The notes: generated by a model from the sequence alone, not told the origin. Positions 1-6,183 are shown, counted from the stretch's first letter. The stretch is 9,028 bases of DNA from an uncultured bacterium (GCA_938022485.1 CALIEE010000083.1:1-9028); one strand, 5' to 3'. Made by a program: numbers and translations.

Positions 1-94
1 TTGAGCCGTAAGCCAGTGTATCGAAATTGAAGAATCAGTGAAAAGATATGCATCACCTAATTTCACCGGGAAAATGTTTGATGGTCCAGACAAC

Positions 95-541
95 TCACAA
101 AAGAGATCTGAAATTAAAAGGACGAGGTAAACCTGGCCAAATCTCAATTTCCTTTGGGGCATTGAGAAGAAGGTTCAGTAAATTATTTTCAATCCTGGCT
201 TCATGGGCACCAGTATTAGGCAAGTAATCCCCGCCTCTAGCTCGAAGTAAAACTCCATAGCGCTCATCATTCTCTAAACTTATGTGGGCACCGAACTCCT
301 CCCAACATCGAGCTCCAATCACTCCCAAAAAAGATGCTATTTCTTTAATTAGTTCTCGGCTTTGATCGCCCATCTCCTCAACAGAGCGGTAACCCAGCCG
401 ATAAAGCACTTTGAATTGATAATCAAGAAGGCCCAGGGCGAACCAACTGGCATCAAGCCCGTAATAAAGTGAGCGTCTTTCAAGCTTCTCAAACCTAAAA
501 ATAAGTTTGGTGGAAAGTGTCGAAAGTTCTGGATCAATCAT
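95..541 (-). CDS. Hypothetical protein, 148 aa, downstream of tkt
   Basis: I do not recognise this small protein. It has no signal peptide and no obvious membrane segment, so it is probably cytoplasmic. The N-terminal half is rich in aromatic and hydrophobic residues (YYGLDASWFALGLLDYQFK near residues 26-44). The middle (about 64-102) reads like an alpha/beta pattern: a helix, SFLGVIGARCWEEFGAHI, then strand-like segments. The C-terminus has a Leu/Asn helix (ENNLLNLLLNAP) and a proline-rich end. The GARCWEEFGA stretch faintly resembles small DUF3806-like domains; this is only an impression. The ATG at 539-541 lies 39 bases after the tkt stop on the same strand, so co-transcription is likely. 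There is no strong Shine-Dalgarno before the ATG, only a weak GACGG directly upstream. Its open length and its position behind tkt support a real gene; its function is unknown. Confidence 0.7.
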   Translation of the reverse strand: MIDPELSTLSTKLIFRFEKLERRSLYYGLDASWFALGLLDYQFKVLYRLGYRSVEEMGDQSRELIKEIASFLGVIGARCWEEFGAHISLENDERYGVLLRARGGDYLPNTGAHEARIENNLLNLLLNAPKEIEIWPGLPRPFNFRSLL

Positions 542-580
542 CCGTCATTCAGCAATAGGCGCAATTAAGAGGCCGAACAA

Positions 581-2611
581 TCAAGATGAGAAACCTGCCA
601 GCCACCCTCCAATCTTCTCAGTAGCCAGCTCAGCAGTAAATCCAAATTTTTGTTGTAGATCCTTGAGCGGAGCAGAAGTCCCAAATGAATCCACTGAAAG
701 CATATAGCTCTGATGAGGATCAGCATTAATCATTCCGCTCCATCCAAAAGAAGTTCCAGCTTCCATAACAACTGTTTTAGATTGTCGAGGAATAAGGGTA
801 TTTTTGTATTCAACAGAACACTGGTTGAATCTTTCCCAACATGGCATTGAGACAACCCTTACTCCTTTTTTGACCTTGTTCGCCTCAGATAAACTCTTGG
901 CAACTTCTATTGCCAAAGGAACCTCTGAACCTGTAGCCACTATAACCAACCCTGGCTCCGTAGTGCCTCCATTCTCAAAAACAGAGTAGGCACCTAAAAG
1001 AATTTCTTCAGGGTCGAAATCTTTTGGTCTTTCAATTGGAGATATTGACTGCCGAGTAAGACAAAGGGCTGAGGGGCCAGCTTCTCTACGTAATGCTAGC
1101 AAATAGCACATCGCTGTCTCTAAACCATCGGCCGGTCGCATCACAAAAAGGTTAGGAATCATTCTCAAAGATCCTACATGCTCTACAGGCTGATGAGTAG
1201 GTCCGTCCTCACCAAGAAATATACTTTCATGAGTAAATACAAATATAGAACGCAATTTCGAAAGCGCAGCCAGTCTTATCGAAGGGCGCATATAGTCAGA
1301 AAAACAAAGAAAGGTAGAGCAAAAAGGAATAAAACCTCCATAATGGGCGAGGCCATTAACTATCGCTCCCATAGCATGTTCGCGAACACCAAAGTGTATA
1401 TTGCGACCACTAAAATCTTCTGAAGTAATAGAGGAAGAATCCTTGATTGTGGTCAAGGTCGACGGTTCTAAATCAGCAGACCCTCCAATCATCGAAGGTA
1501 AAGCCGCAGCAGCTCCTTGAATCACAGCGGACGAAATCTTTCTCGTTGCCGAAGGCTTATCAGATTCGGGAAAAGAATCTAGTAGGACCTTGCTTAAATC
1601 TTCCGGGATTTTGCCTAACAGTGAGTCTTCTAACTCCGAGGCCAGTGACGGTTCTTTTTTCTTCCAACTATCATAGCCGGTCTGCCACTTCGAATATTGC
1701 TCCTGCAAGCTTTCAATTCTTTCTGCGAATAAGTTCCTAACCTCTTCAGGGACTAAAAAGGTTTTATCCTCAGGCCAGCCCATTTCTTTTTTCGCTAGTT
1801 TGGCTTCCTCTTCCCCTAGCGGACTCCCGTGAACTCCCCCGGTACCAGCCTTATTAGGACTACCCTTTCCTATTACTGTTCGAGCAAGTATCAACGATGG
1901 TTTTTCAGTTTCAGATTTAGCCCAATCAATCGCCTTATCTATTTCTTCGGTATTATGACCATCTATTTTCTTGACCGACCAACCTAAAGCTTCGAAGCGC
2001 CCTGCAACGTCCTCGGTAAACGTAAGGTTAGTACTTCCCGCAATGCTAATCTGATTATCATCAAAGATAACGTTAAGATTTCCCAGTCCAAGATGACCAG
2101 CCAGAGAACAAGCCTCATTGCTAATCCCTTCCATCAAACATCCATCACCAAGTAGGCAATAAACATTATGACTAGAAACATCTTTGCCGTAAGAAGCCTC
2201 CATTTTTTTCTGTCCAATTGCCATTCCAACAGCATTGGCAATGCCCTGACCAAGCGGACCCGTTGTACATTCGACTCCTTCGGTTTCAAAAGACTCTGGG
2301 TGCCCAGGAGTAGAACTTCCTAACTGCCGAAAATTTTTTAAATCTTCCAAAGAAACCTTAAAACCGGCCAAGTGAAGAAGAGAGTAAATGAACATCGAAC
2401 CGTGGCCGTTTGAAAGAACAAATCTATCCCGGTTCAACCAGTCCGTGTGATTGGGGTTGAATGTCAGATGCTTTAGCCAAAGCACAGCTCCGATTTCAGC
2501 CATTCCCATCGGCATACCAGGGTGACCACTAGCGGCTCTATTCACTGCGTCTACTGAAAGAAAGCGAATCGTATTAGCTGCCTGTTCAAGCTGTTCTTTA
2601 GAAATGTTCAT
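581..2611 (-). CDS. tkt: Transketolase
   Basis: This is a thiamine-diphosphate enzyme of the non-oxidative pentose phosphate pathway. It moves two-carbon units from ketoses such as xylulose-5-phosphate to aldoses and supplies ribose-5-phosphate and erythrose-4-phosphate in the cytoplasm. At 676 aa it has the usual full length. Visible motifs include SGHPGMPMG (His30), SNGHGS (His70), the ThDP/metal motif GDG (155-157) running to DDNQISI (Asn187), and GTGGVHGSPLG (His261). The pyrimidine domain has GGSADLEPST, FGVREHAMGA with the catalytic Glu at about 411, and GEDGPTHQPVEH with His473. The C-terminal domain contains the TGSEV segment and ends GGWLAGF. All expected catalytic residues are present. 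The ATG at 2609-2611 gives the family's normal N-terminus; the ribosome-binding site is weak (GGGG about 14 bases upstream). It is the first gene of a minus-strand unit with the 148-aa gene. No intrinsic terminator was found after it. Erythrose-4-phosphate links it to the DAHP synthase encoded across the gap. Confidence 0.97.
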   Translation of the reverse strand: MNISKEQLEQAANTIRFLSVDAVNRAASGHPGMPMGMAEIGAVLWLKHLTFNPNHTDWLNRDRFVLSNGHGSMFIYSLLHLAGFKVSLEDLKNFRQLGSSTPGHPESFETEGVECTTGPLGQGIANAVGMAIGQKKMEASYGKDVSSHNVYCLLGDGCLMEGISNEACSLAGHLGLGNLNVIFDDNQISIAGSTNLTFTEDVAGRFEALGWSVKKIDGHNTEEIDKAIDWAKSETEKPSLILARTVIGKGSPNKAGTGGVHGSPLGEEEAKLAKKEMGWPEDKTFLVPEEVRNLFAERIESLQEQYSKWQTGYDSWKKKEPSLASELEDSLLGKIPEDLSKVLLDSFPESDKPSATRKISSAVIQGAAAALPSMIGGSADLEPSTLTTIKDSSSITSEDFSGRNIHFGVREHAMGAIVNGLAHYGGFIPFCSTFLCFSDYMRPSIRLAALSKLRSIFVFTHESIFLGEDGPTHQPVEHVGSLRMIPNLFVMRPADGLETAMCYLLALRREAGPSALCLTRQSISPIERPKDFDPEEILLGAYSVFENGGTTEPGLVIVATGSEVPLAIEVAKSLSEANKVKKGVRVVSMPCWERFNQCSVEYKNTLIPRQSKTVVMEAGTSFGWSGMINADPHQSYMLSVDSFGTSAPLKDLQQKFGFTAELATEKIGGWLAGFSS

Positions 2612-2723
2612 CTACTAAGCTACCCCAGCTGAAAATCAGAATTCCGATTGATTTCCCTGAGACTCCCACACAAATAAAGTTCTCAATTAAGGCCAGATTT
2701 CTAGTAACACCACTGACCCTTTC

Positions 2724-2755
2724 AAAGCACCGCTGAGTCTATAAAGCACCGGCTG
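2724..2755. repeat. Tandem 19-bp-period repeat AAAGCACCG(G)CTG upstream of tkt
   Basis: AAAGCACCGCTG (2724-2735) and AAAGCACCGGCTG (2743-2755) are direct repeats whose starts are 19 bases apart. They lie about 115-145 bases upstream of the tkt start codon. A third related copy, AAGCACCGCCTGA, lies at 3171-3183 in the same gap. On the minus strand, TATAGA sits between the two copies (2738-2743) and could be a weak -10 box for tkt, but I see no convincing -35. The repeats could be a regulator-binding site; this is inference from placement only. Confidence 0.35.
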
Positions 2756-2886
2756 GGCGCAGAAACAAGCTTGGTACAATTTTGTAGTGACAATTTTTGA
2801 ACAACCAACTTAAGCCTTTCAATTCTTTAGATTTTTAGGTTACCAAAAAAGTAGTTACCTTGCTCCAAAACTATTAACTACTAGAT

Positions 2887-2895
2887 TGGTATGAT
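2887..2895 (+). promoter_or_regulatory. Candidate extended -10 promoter for the 2902-3013 RNA
   Basis: TGGTATGAT matches the extended -10 pattern TGnTATAAT with one mismatch. No good -35 lies 16-18 bases upstream, which is tolerated at extended -10 promoters. The expected transcription start is about 2901-2903, just ahead of two hairpins and an intrinsic terminator. The box is flanked by an inverted repeat CTAGA/TCTAG. Only sequence resemblance supports it. Confidence 0.45.
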
Positions 2896-2901
2896 TCTAG
2901 C

Positions 2902-3013
2902 ATCTTCTCTAGTCGACCGACTCTTCGGTGTTTCCTGACCAGAGACACCGATTTACAATACCTTTACTCCACATACCGGCCGAAGATTCTACCTCTATCT
3001 TCGGCCTTTTTTT
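2902..3013 (+). ncRNA. Candidate small RNA or attenuator leader, about 110 nt
   Basis: This stretch has no coding frame longer than about 15 codons but has the layout of a small RNA: an extended -10 box just upstream, a 10-bp hairpin (2925-2934 with 2942-2951, one G-T pair, 7-base loop CTGACCA), an unpaired C-rich linker (2952-2977), then a strong intrinsic terminator. I recognise no Rfam-type consensus (not 6S, tmRNA, SRP or RNase P). The terminator loop is TCTACCTCT and the first stem runs into TTTCCTGACC; both hold CCUC/UUCCU-like anti-Shine-Dalgarno sequence, as in many trans-acting small RNAs. Alternatively it is a leader controlling read-through into the genes from 3245, because alternative pairings exist. 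The terminator is seen directly; the RNA's identity is inferred. Confidence 0.45.
2978..3013 (+). terminator. Strong rho-independent terminator
   Basis: A perfect 10-bp stem, GGCCGAAGAT (2978-2987) with ATCTTCGGCC (2997-3006), encloses a 9-base loop and is followed by seven T (3007-3013). The T tract exists on the plus side only, so it terminates plus-strand transcription. No annotated coding gene ends just upstream on that strand, so its substrate must be a non-coding transcript starting inside the gap. Confidence 0.9.
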
Positions 3014-3244
3014 ATGCACCTAGGGGCCACTATGGCCTTTCGAACGCCTCCAAGGTAAGACAGTGATTCCGTAAGCACTCAGATGGCCCTTCTCTTCGTA
3101 GCTCGGCATGCTTTCTCACTGCGACGTGTTGAAAACACGACTCCGTTCGTCAGCCTTTGAGCCTCTCGACAAGCACCGCCTGAATACTTACAACATTGAG
3201 GATAAAAGGAATTCCAAAACATTTAAAAATTTGTCTGCGGAAGA
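3014..3244. other. Unassigned intergenic stretch between terminator and thioredoxin-like gene
   Basis: This 231-base stretch holds no convincing gene. It is visibly richer in GC than the AT-rich DNA on either side up to about 3180. It contains a small GGCCA/TGGCC hairpin (3025-3037), a perfect CGTGTT-GAA-AACACG hairpin (3125-3139), and the third AAGCACCG copy (3171-3183). The last 50 bases are AT-rich and are where a promoter for the 3245 gene would be expected, for example TTGAGG at 3196-3201, but I cannot assign a convincing -10 box. I could not fold it into a tRNA or a known riboswitch. Confidence 0.4.
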
Positions 3245-3799
3245 ATGAAAAGAGAACTTACCGGATTAAAATTAGAAGTCGGCCAAGAAGCACCTTACTT
3301 CAACCTCCCAGCTACCGACGGCAAGCGCTATAGCTTAAACGACTTTTCGACTAGCCAAGCTCTAGCCGTAGTGTTCACGTGCAATCATTGCCCCTACGTT
3401 AAGGCCTGGGACGATCGTTTGCTAGAGTTAATCGAAACCTTTGGAGAGAAAGGTTTAAGTCTGATTGCAATCTGTTCAAATGATTCTATTGGTTATCCCC
3501 AAGATGCTTTTGAACAAATGGTAAAGAAGAGTGAGGCCCATAGCTTCAGTTACCCTTACTTGCACGATGAGACCCAGGAAGTGGCCAAAGCCTATGATGC
3601 AGCTTGCACTCCTGAAGTATACCTGTTCAACAACGCTCAGAAACTTTGTTATCATGGAAGAATTGATAACAACCATAGTGACCCTGAATCCGTAGCTAGG
3701 GCCGACTTTAAAATAGCTATTGCTGAAGTCCTCGAAGGAAAAAACCCTGTTGTGCCACTCACACCTGCAATGGGCTGCTCAATAAAGTGGAAGGCCTAG
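3245..3799 (+). CDS. Thioredoxin-fold (AhpC/TSA-redoxin type) family protein
   Basis: A 184-aa soluble protein of the thioredoxin/peroxiredoxin superfamily, probably a cytoplasmic thiol oxidoreductase or peroxiredoxin-like enzyme; the substrate is unknown. The N-terminus (residues 10-35) has the redoxin entry pattern GQEAPYFNLPATDGKRYSL. Strand AVVFTCNHCPYVKAWDDR puts a CxxC (Cys46, Cys49) at the active-site position. Thr-cis-Pro is at 122-123 (CTPEVYLF), preceded by Cys121. The C-terminal motif MGCSIKWK (Cys178) is typical, as I recall it, of the widespread 'thioredoxin family protein' group carrying CNHCPYV. There is no signal peptide. The ATG at 3245 follows GCGGAAG at a short distance; the next methionine is far inside the domain, so this start is secure. 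It lies 63 bases before the DAHP synthase on the same strand, with no terminator between them, so the two may be co-transcribed. Confidence 0.9.
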   Translation: MKRELTGLKLEVGQEAPYFNLPATDGKRYSLNDFSTSQALAVVFTCNHCPYVKAWDDRLLELIETFGEKGLSLIAICSNDSIGYPQDAFEQMVKKSEAHSFSYPYLHDETQEVAKAYDAACTPEVYLFNNAQKLCYHGRIDNNHSDPESVARADFKIAIAEVLEGKNPVVPLTPAMGCSIKWKA

Positions 3800-3862
3800 C
3801 TAACTAAAAGAAGAAATATTTCTGATAAATTTAGATCCAAACTAAAAGAGAGATAGAAACAA

Positions 3863-4891
3863 ATGCTGATCGTTCTAAAACAAACAGCCACTGAAGCTGA
3901 CGCCGAACTAGTAAAGAAAAAAATTGCAGATACAGGGCTAAAACCTCTTTATCTTCCAGGCGAAGAGAAGGTGGTGTTGGGAGCTATTGGTGATGAAAGA
4001 AAAATAGCCAAGCTTGAACTTCAATCACTGGATTTCGTGGAAAGAGTAGTGCCGGTACTGAAACCGTACAAACTTTGCAATCGCGAGTTTAAGTCGGAAA
4101 AAGCCATCGTAAAAGTAAGAAACGTGGAGATTGGCGGCAATGAAGTTACACAAATCGCTGGTCCCTGCTCTGTCGAAAGTGAAGAGCAAATCGTCTCAAC
4201 AGCTCACGCTGTAAAAAAAGCTGGAGCTAAAATTTTAAGAGGCGGTGCCTACAAGCCAAGAACTTCTCCATACGCTTTCCAAGGACTCGAAGAAGAGGGT
4301 CTCAAGCTTCTTGAACTAGCCCGTGAAGAAACTGGCCTTCCTATCGTAACTGAAATCGTAAGTGAATATCACATCGACGTGGTTGGAAAGACTGCTGACA
4401 TGTTTCAAATCGGGGCCAGAAATGCGCAAAACTTTCGATTACTCAAAGCAGTTGGAGGAACAAAAACCCCGGTTCTATTAAAACGAGGGCCTGCCTCCAG
4501 CATGTCTGAATTTCTAATGGCTGCTGAGTATATCATAAGCGAAGGGAACCCCAACGTCGTTCTTTGCGAGCGAGGTATTAAGAGTTTTTTCACTGAAACC
4601 AGAAATACCTTTGATCTTTCGGTTATCCCCCTTCTACAAAAGGAAACCTACCTACCCGTGATTGGCGATCCCAGTCACGGCACCGGAGTAAGAGACTTAG
4701 TCTCACCAATGGGATGCGCAGCCATCGCGGCTGGGGCAGATGGTATTATCGTTGAAGTCCATCCCGAGCCTGAGAAAGCTCTCTCTGATGGCTTCCAACA
4801 ACTTACTCCACCTCAATACGAAGAAATGACTAAAAAAATGGCAGCTGTGGCCAAGGCTGTAGGAAGAACATCTGCTAGCTTAGAGCTTTAG
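3863..4891 (+). CDS. aroF: 3-deoxy-7-phosphoheptulonate (DAHP) synthase, type I-beta, with N-terminal regulatory domain
   Basis: Condenses phosphoenolpyruvate with erythrose-4-phosphate to DAHP, the committed first step of the shikimate pathway to aromatic amino acids, in the cytoplasm. The 342 aa begin with a ferredoxin-like, ACT-like domain (about 1-70), which in the Thermotoga maritima enzyme mediates feedback inhibition. The barrel follows: AGPCSVES (99-106), RGGAYKPRTSPYAFQG (126-141), QIGARNAQN (182-190), LLKRG, VLCERGI and GDPSHGTG (268-275). The metal ligands Cys102, His272, Glu298 and Asp309 fall at the positions I recall for T. maritima, so the core is intact. The ATG is preceded by a purine-rich AGAGAGATAG. 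The symbol aroF follows common usage for this subfamily; aroG or aroA(f) are also used. Its substrate erythrose-4-phosphate comes from transketolase, encoded divergently across the gap. Confidence 0.96.
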   Translation: MLIVLKQTATEADAELVKKKIADTGLKPLYLPGEEKVVLGAIGDERKIAKLELQSLDFVERVVPVLKPYKLCNREFKSEKAIVKVRNVEIGGNEVTQIAGPCSVESEEQIVSTAHAVKKAGAKILRGGAYKPRTSPYAFQGLEEEGLKLLELAREETGLPIVTEIVSEYHIDVVGKTADMFQIGARNAQNFRLLKAVGGTKTPVLLKRGPASSMSEFLMAAEYIISEGNPNVVLCERGIKSFFTETRNTFDLSVIPLLQKETYLPVIGDPSHGTGVRDLVSPMGCAAIAAGADGIIVEVHPEPEKALSDGFQQLTPPQYEEMTKKMAAVAKAVGRTSASLEL

Positions 4892-4942
4892 GTCGACCTT
4901 AGTTATCCACAAGAGAGCCCCTTTCTAGTGCTGTAGCTCAAC

Positions 4943-4956
4943 CTATACTGTATAGT
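4943..4956 (+). promoter_or_regulatory. Palindrome with overlapping -10-like boxes just before the 142-aa gene
   Basis: CTATAC-T-GTATAG (4943-4955) is a perfect 6+6 inverted repeat. It contains two -10-like hexamers, TATACT (4944-4949) and TATAGT (4951-4956). Starts from these would fall near 4956 and 4963, almost on the GTG (4958) and ATG (4964) start codons, which suggests a leaderless mRNA. No matching -35 box is clear. It could equally be an operator. Confidence 0.3.
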
Positions 4957-4957
4957 T

Positions 4958-5386
4958 GTGGCTATGGATCTCATCCGTTATTTTCATCCTCACCATAATC
5001 CCCGATTGAGAAGTCGCGAACTTCGCATGCAGGAAGTCAGTGAGTTAGAGCAAGCCGCCTTGGAGCTTAGAAAAGCTCTGCGCAGAGCTGAAATTAGAAG
5101 TGAATCAGCCGCAGAAAAGAACGATACAGAAACCCCGCTTCGTAAAGAACATTTTAATCAGCTTCTCGTGGCCATGGACTATATTGTAGAGTCTTTAGGA
5201 ACCCTGAGCCAAGCTCACCCCGGAGACGAAACCCCTGCTCTCTATCAATTGCTCGAGGAAAGAAAAGATGCTCCGGGTTGGGAAAACTGGTCTCGCCTTC
5301 TCAAGGAAAGATTGGAGCTTGCGAACCCCTCGCCAAAAGGTAACACTTCCGAGCACAGCCAAGATAAAAAAGTAATTGGCCAATAG
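4958..5386 (+). CDS. Hypothetical protein, 142 aa, charged helical
   Basis: Unrecognised small soluble protein. It opens with an aromatic/His-Pro segment (IRYFHPHHNPRLRSREL). A long charged helical stretch follows (about residues 22-55, ELEQAALELRKALRRAEIR), likely coiled coil. A second helical region (about 61-85) contains NQLLVAMDYIVESLGTL, then comes a helical ALYQLLEERKDAPGWENW segment. The tail (about 123-142) is polar and looks disordered. There is no signal peptide or membrane segment. The reading frame starts with GTG (4958) or, six bases later, ATG (4964). Neither has a Shine-Dalgarno; a palindrome with -10-like boxes sits directly upstream, so the transcript may be leaderless. I would favour ATG 4964 on codon grounds. 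It lies 66 bases after the DAHP synthase and 77 bases before the LOG-family gene. The HPHHNPRL motif feels like a conserved family in the source lineage, but I cannot name one. Confidence 0.75.
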   Translation: MAMDLIRYFHPHHNPRLRSRELRMQEVSELEQAALELRKALRRAEIRSESAAEKNDTETPLRKEHFNQLLVAMDYIVESLGTLSQAHPGDETPALYQLLEERKDAPGWENWSRLLKERLELANPSPKGNTSEHSQDKKVIGQ

Positions 5387-5424
5387 TGCCAGGAAATTTC
5401 AACCCTCAAGTGAACAGATAATCC

Positions 5425-5451
5425 AAAACTTATCTAAGGCTTAAGTTTTTT
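5425..5451 (+). terminator. Weak AT-rich hairpin before the LOG-family gene
   Basis: AAAACTTA (5425-5432) pairs perfectly with TAAGTTTT (5442-5449) around a 9-base loop, and two more T follow. The 8-bp stem is nearly all A-T, so it would be a poor terminator alone. It ends immediately before the Shine-Dalgarno of the next gene and could partly end the 142-aa gene transcript or influence translation of the LOG-family gene. Confidence 0.3.
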
Positions 5452-5452
5452 C

Positions 5453-5457
5453 AGGAG
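5453..5457 (+). promoter_or_regulatory. Shine-Dalgarno AGGAG of the LOG-family gene
   Basis: AGGAG lies six bases before the ATG at 5464. It is the only near-consensus ribosome-binding site in the window and fixes that start. The other genes here have weak, purine-rich or no recognisable site, so this gene is probably translated comparatively well. Confidence 0.8.
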
Positions 5458-5463
5458 AAACAA

Positions 5464-6183
5464 ATGAACAAATATATGAAAATGCTCGACCCACGGAGAA
5501 GAAGGCTTACTGGGCGACTAAAATCTATGAGAGAGAGAATTAGACTTCTTGAGGATGAACTCGAAAAGCATACCTCTCAACACTACCGAGTCAGCATTTT
5601 CGGAAGTGCAAGAACGAGACCAGATGATGACTACTACAAAATGACCTACCGCCTAGCTTACTTGCTGGGAGAAAAAGGTATTGATGTTTTAACAGGTGGC
5701 GGGCCTGGACTGATGCAGGCCGCTAACTCAGGTGTACAAGATGGCCGAGACGCATCTGGTAGTAAAAGTATGTCCTACGGTCTTTCCATCGAACTTGGAG
5801 CCTTGGGAAAACTTGAAAGACCTAGCCAACACCTCGATATTAAACATCACCACAATAGATTCTCCTCTCGCCTAGACGACTTTATGCGACTTTCAAATGC
5901 CGTTGTCGTTACTCCAGGCGGAATCGGAACTGTGCTAGAGCTATATTTCTCTTGGCAATTACTTCAGGTGCAGCATCTACCTTATAGACCAATAATCATG
6001 CTTCACGAGGATTTTTGGTCTGGTTTGATTGACTGGATGAAAGAAGTACAGCTGGACCAGGGTCTCGTCAGTGAAGAAGACTTTCGCTTTATCAAGTTTG
6101 CTAAAACTCCTGAAGAAGCGATGAGCCTGCTCGAAAATGACCATAAACAGTTTATGGAAGAGGCTGGCGCCCCCTCTAAGTAA
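5464..6183 (+). CDS. LOG / TIGR00730-family Rossmann-fold protein
   Basis: A 239-aa cytoplasmic protein of the lysine-decarboxylase-like (LOG, 'Lonely guy') family. Characterised members hydrolyse nucleoside 5'-monophosphates between base and ribose phosphate, some acting in cytokinin activation. The N-terminal 40 residues are basic and helical (DPRRRRLTGRLKSMRERIRLLEDELEK), an extension before the core. The core has VSIFGSAR (43-50), LTGGGPGLMQAAN (76-88) and the hallmark PGGIGTVLE (151-159, catalytic Glu159). Where many members have Arg-Lys before the helix, this one has FSSRLDDFM, keeping Arg136 but with Leu in the Lys position. The start is fixed by AGGAG. The gene ends 35 bases before AsmA and is probably co-transcribed with it. 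Family membership is firm; its true substrate is not evident, and lysine decarboxylation is an old misannotation of this family. Confidence 0.93.
   Translation: MNKYMKMLDPRRRRLTGRLKSMRERIRLLEDELEKHTSQHYRVSIFGSARTRPDDDYYKMTYRLAYLLGEKGIDVLTGGGPGLMQAANSGVQDGRDASGSKSMSYGLSIELGALGKLERPSQHLDIKHHHNRFSSRLDDFMRLSNAVVVTPGGIGTVLELYFSWQLLQVQHLPYRPIIMLHEDFWSGLIDWMKEVQLDQGLVSEEDFRFIKFAKTPEEAMSLLENDHKQFMEEAGAPSK

Noticed and set aside
1..94. Possible gene ends at the left edge: a minus-strand frame from ATG at 51-53 running off the window, and short plus-strand frames ending at 30 and 127
   Set aside because: Each is under 45 codons within the window and cannot be told from chance. No terminator for the tkt unit was found here either.
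1178..1740. Plus-strand open frames antisense to transketolase
   Set aside because: The minus strand encodes an intact, motif-rich transketolase throughout; these are shadow frames.
2891..2938. Fifteen-codon frame (MILASSLVDRLFGVS) that would end at the first hairpin, like an attenuator leader peptide
   Set aside because: No Shine-Dalgarno, its ATG overlaps the best -10 box, and it is not enriched in aromatic residues as expected ahead of a DAHP synthase.
3021..3109. Twenty-nine-codon minus-strand frame in the gap (ATG at 3107-3109)
   Set aside because: Too short, weak ribosome-binding site and no recognisable protein; treated as chance.
3040..3200. tRNA or known structural RNA in the GC-richer block
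   Set aside because: A TTCGAA and a tight hairpin caught the eye, but no cloverleaf, acceptor stem or known RNA consensus can be assembled.
4890..4897. GGTCGACC palindrome at the end of the DAHP synthase gene as a terminator
   Set aside because: An 8-base palindrome without a loop or T tract; more likely chance.
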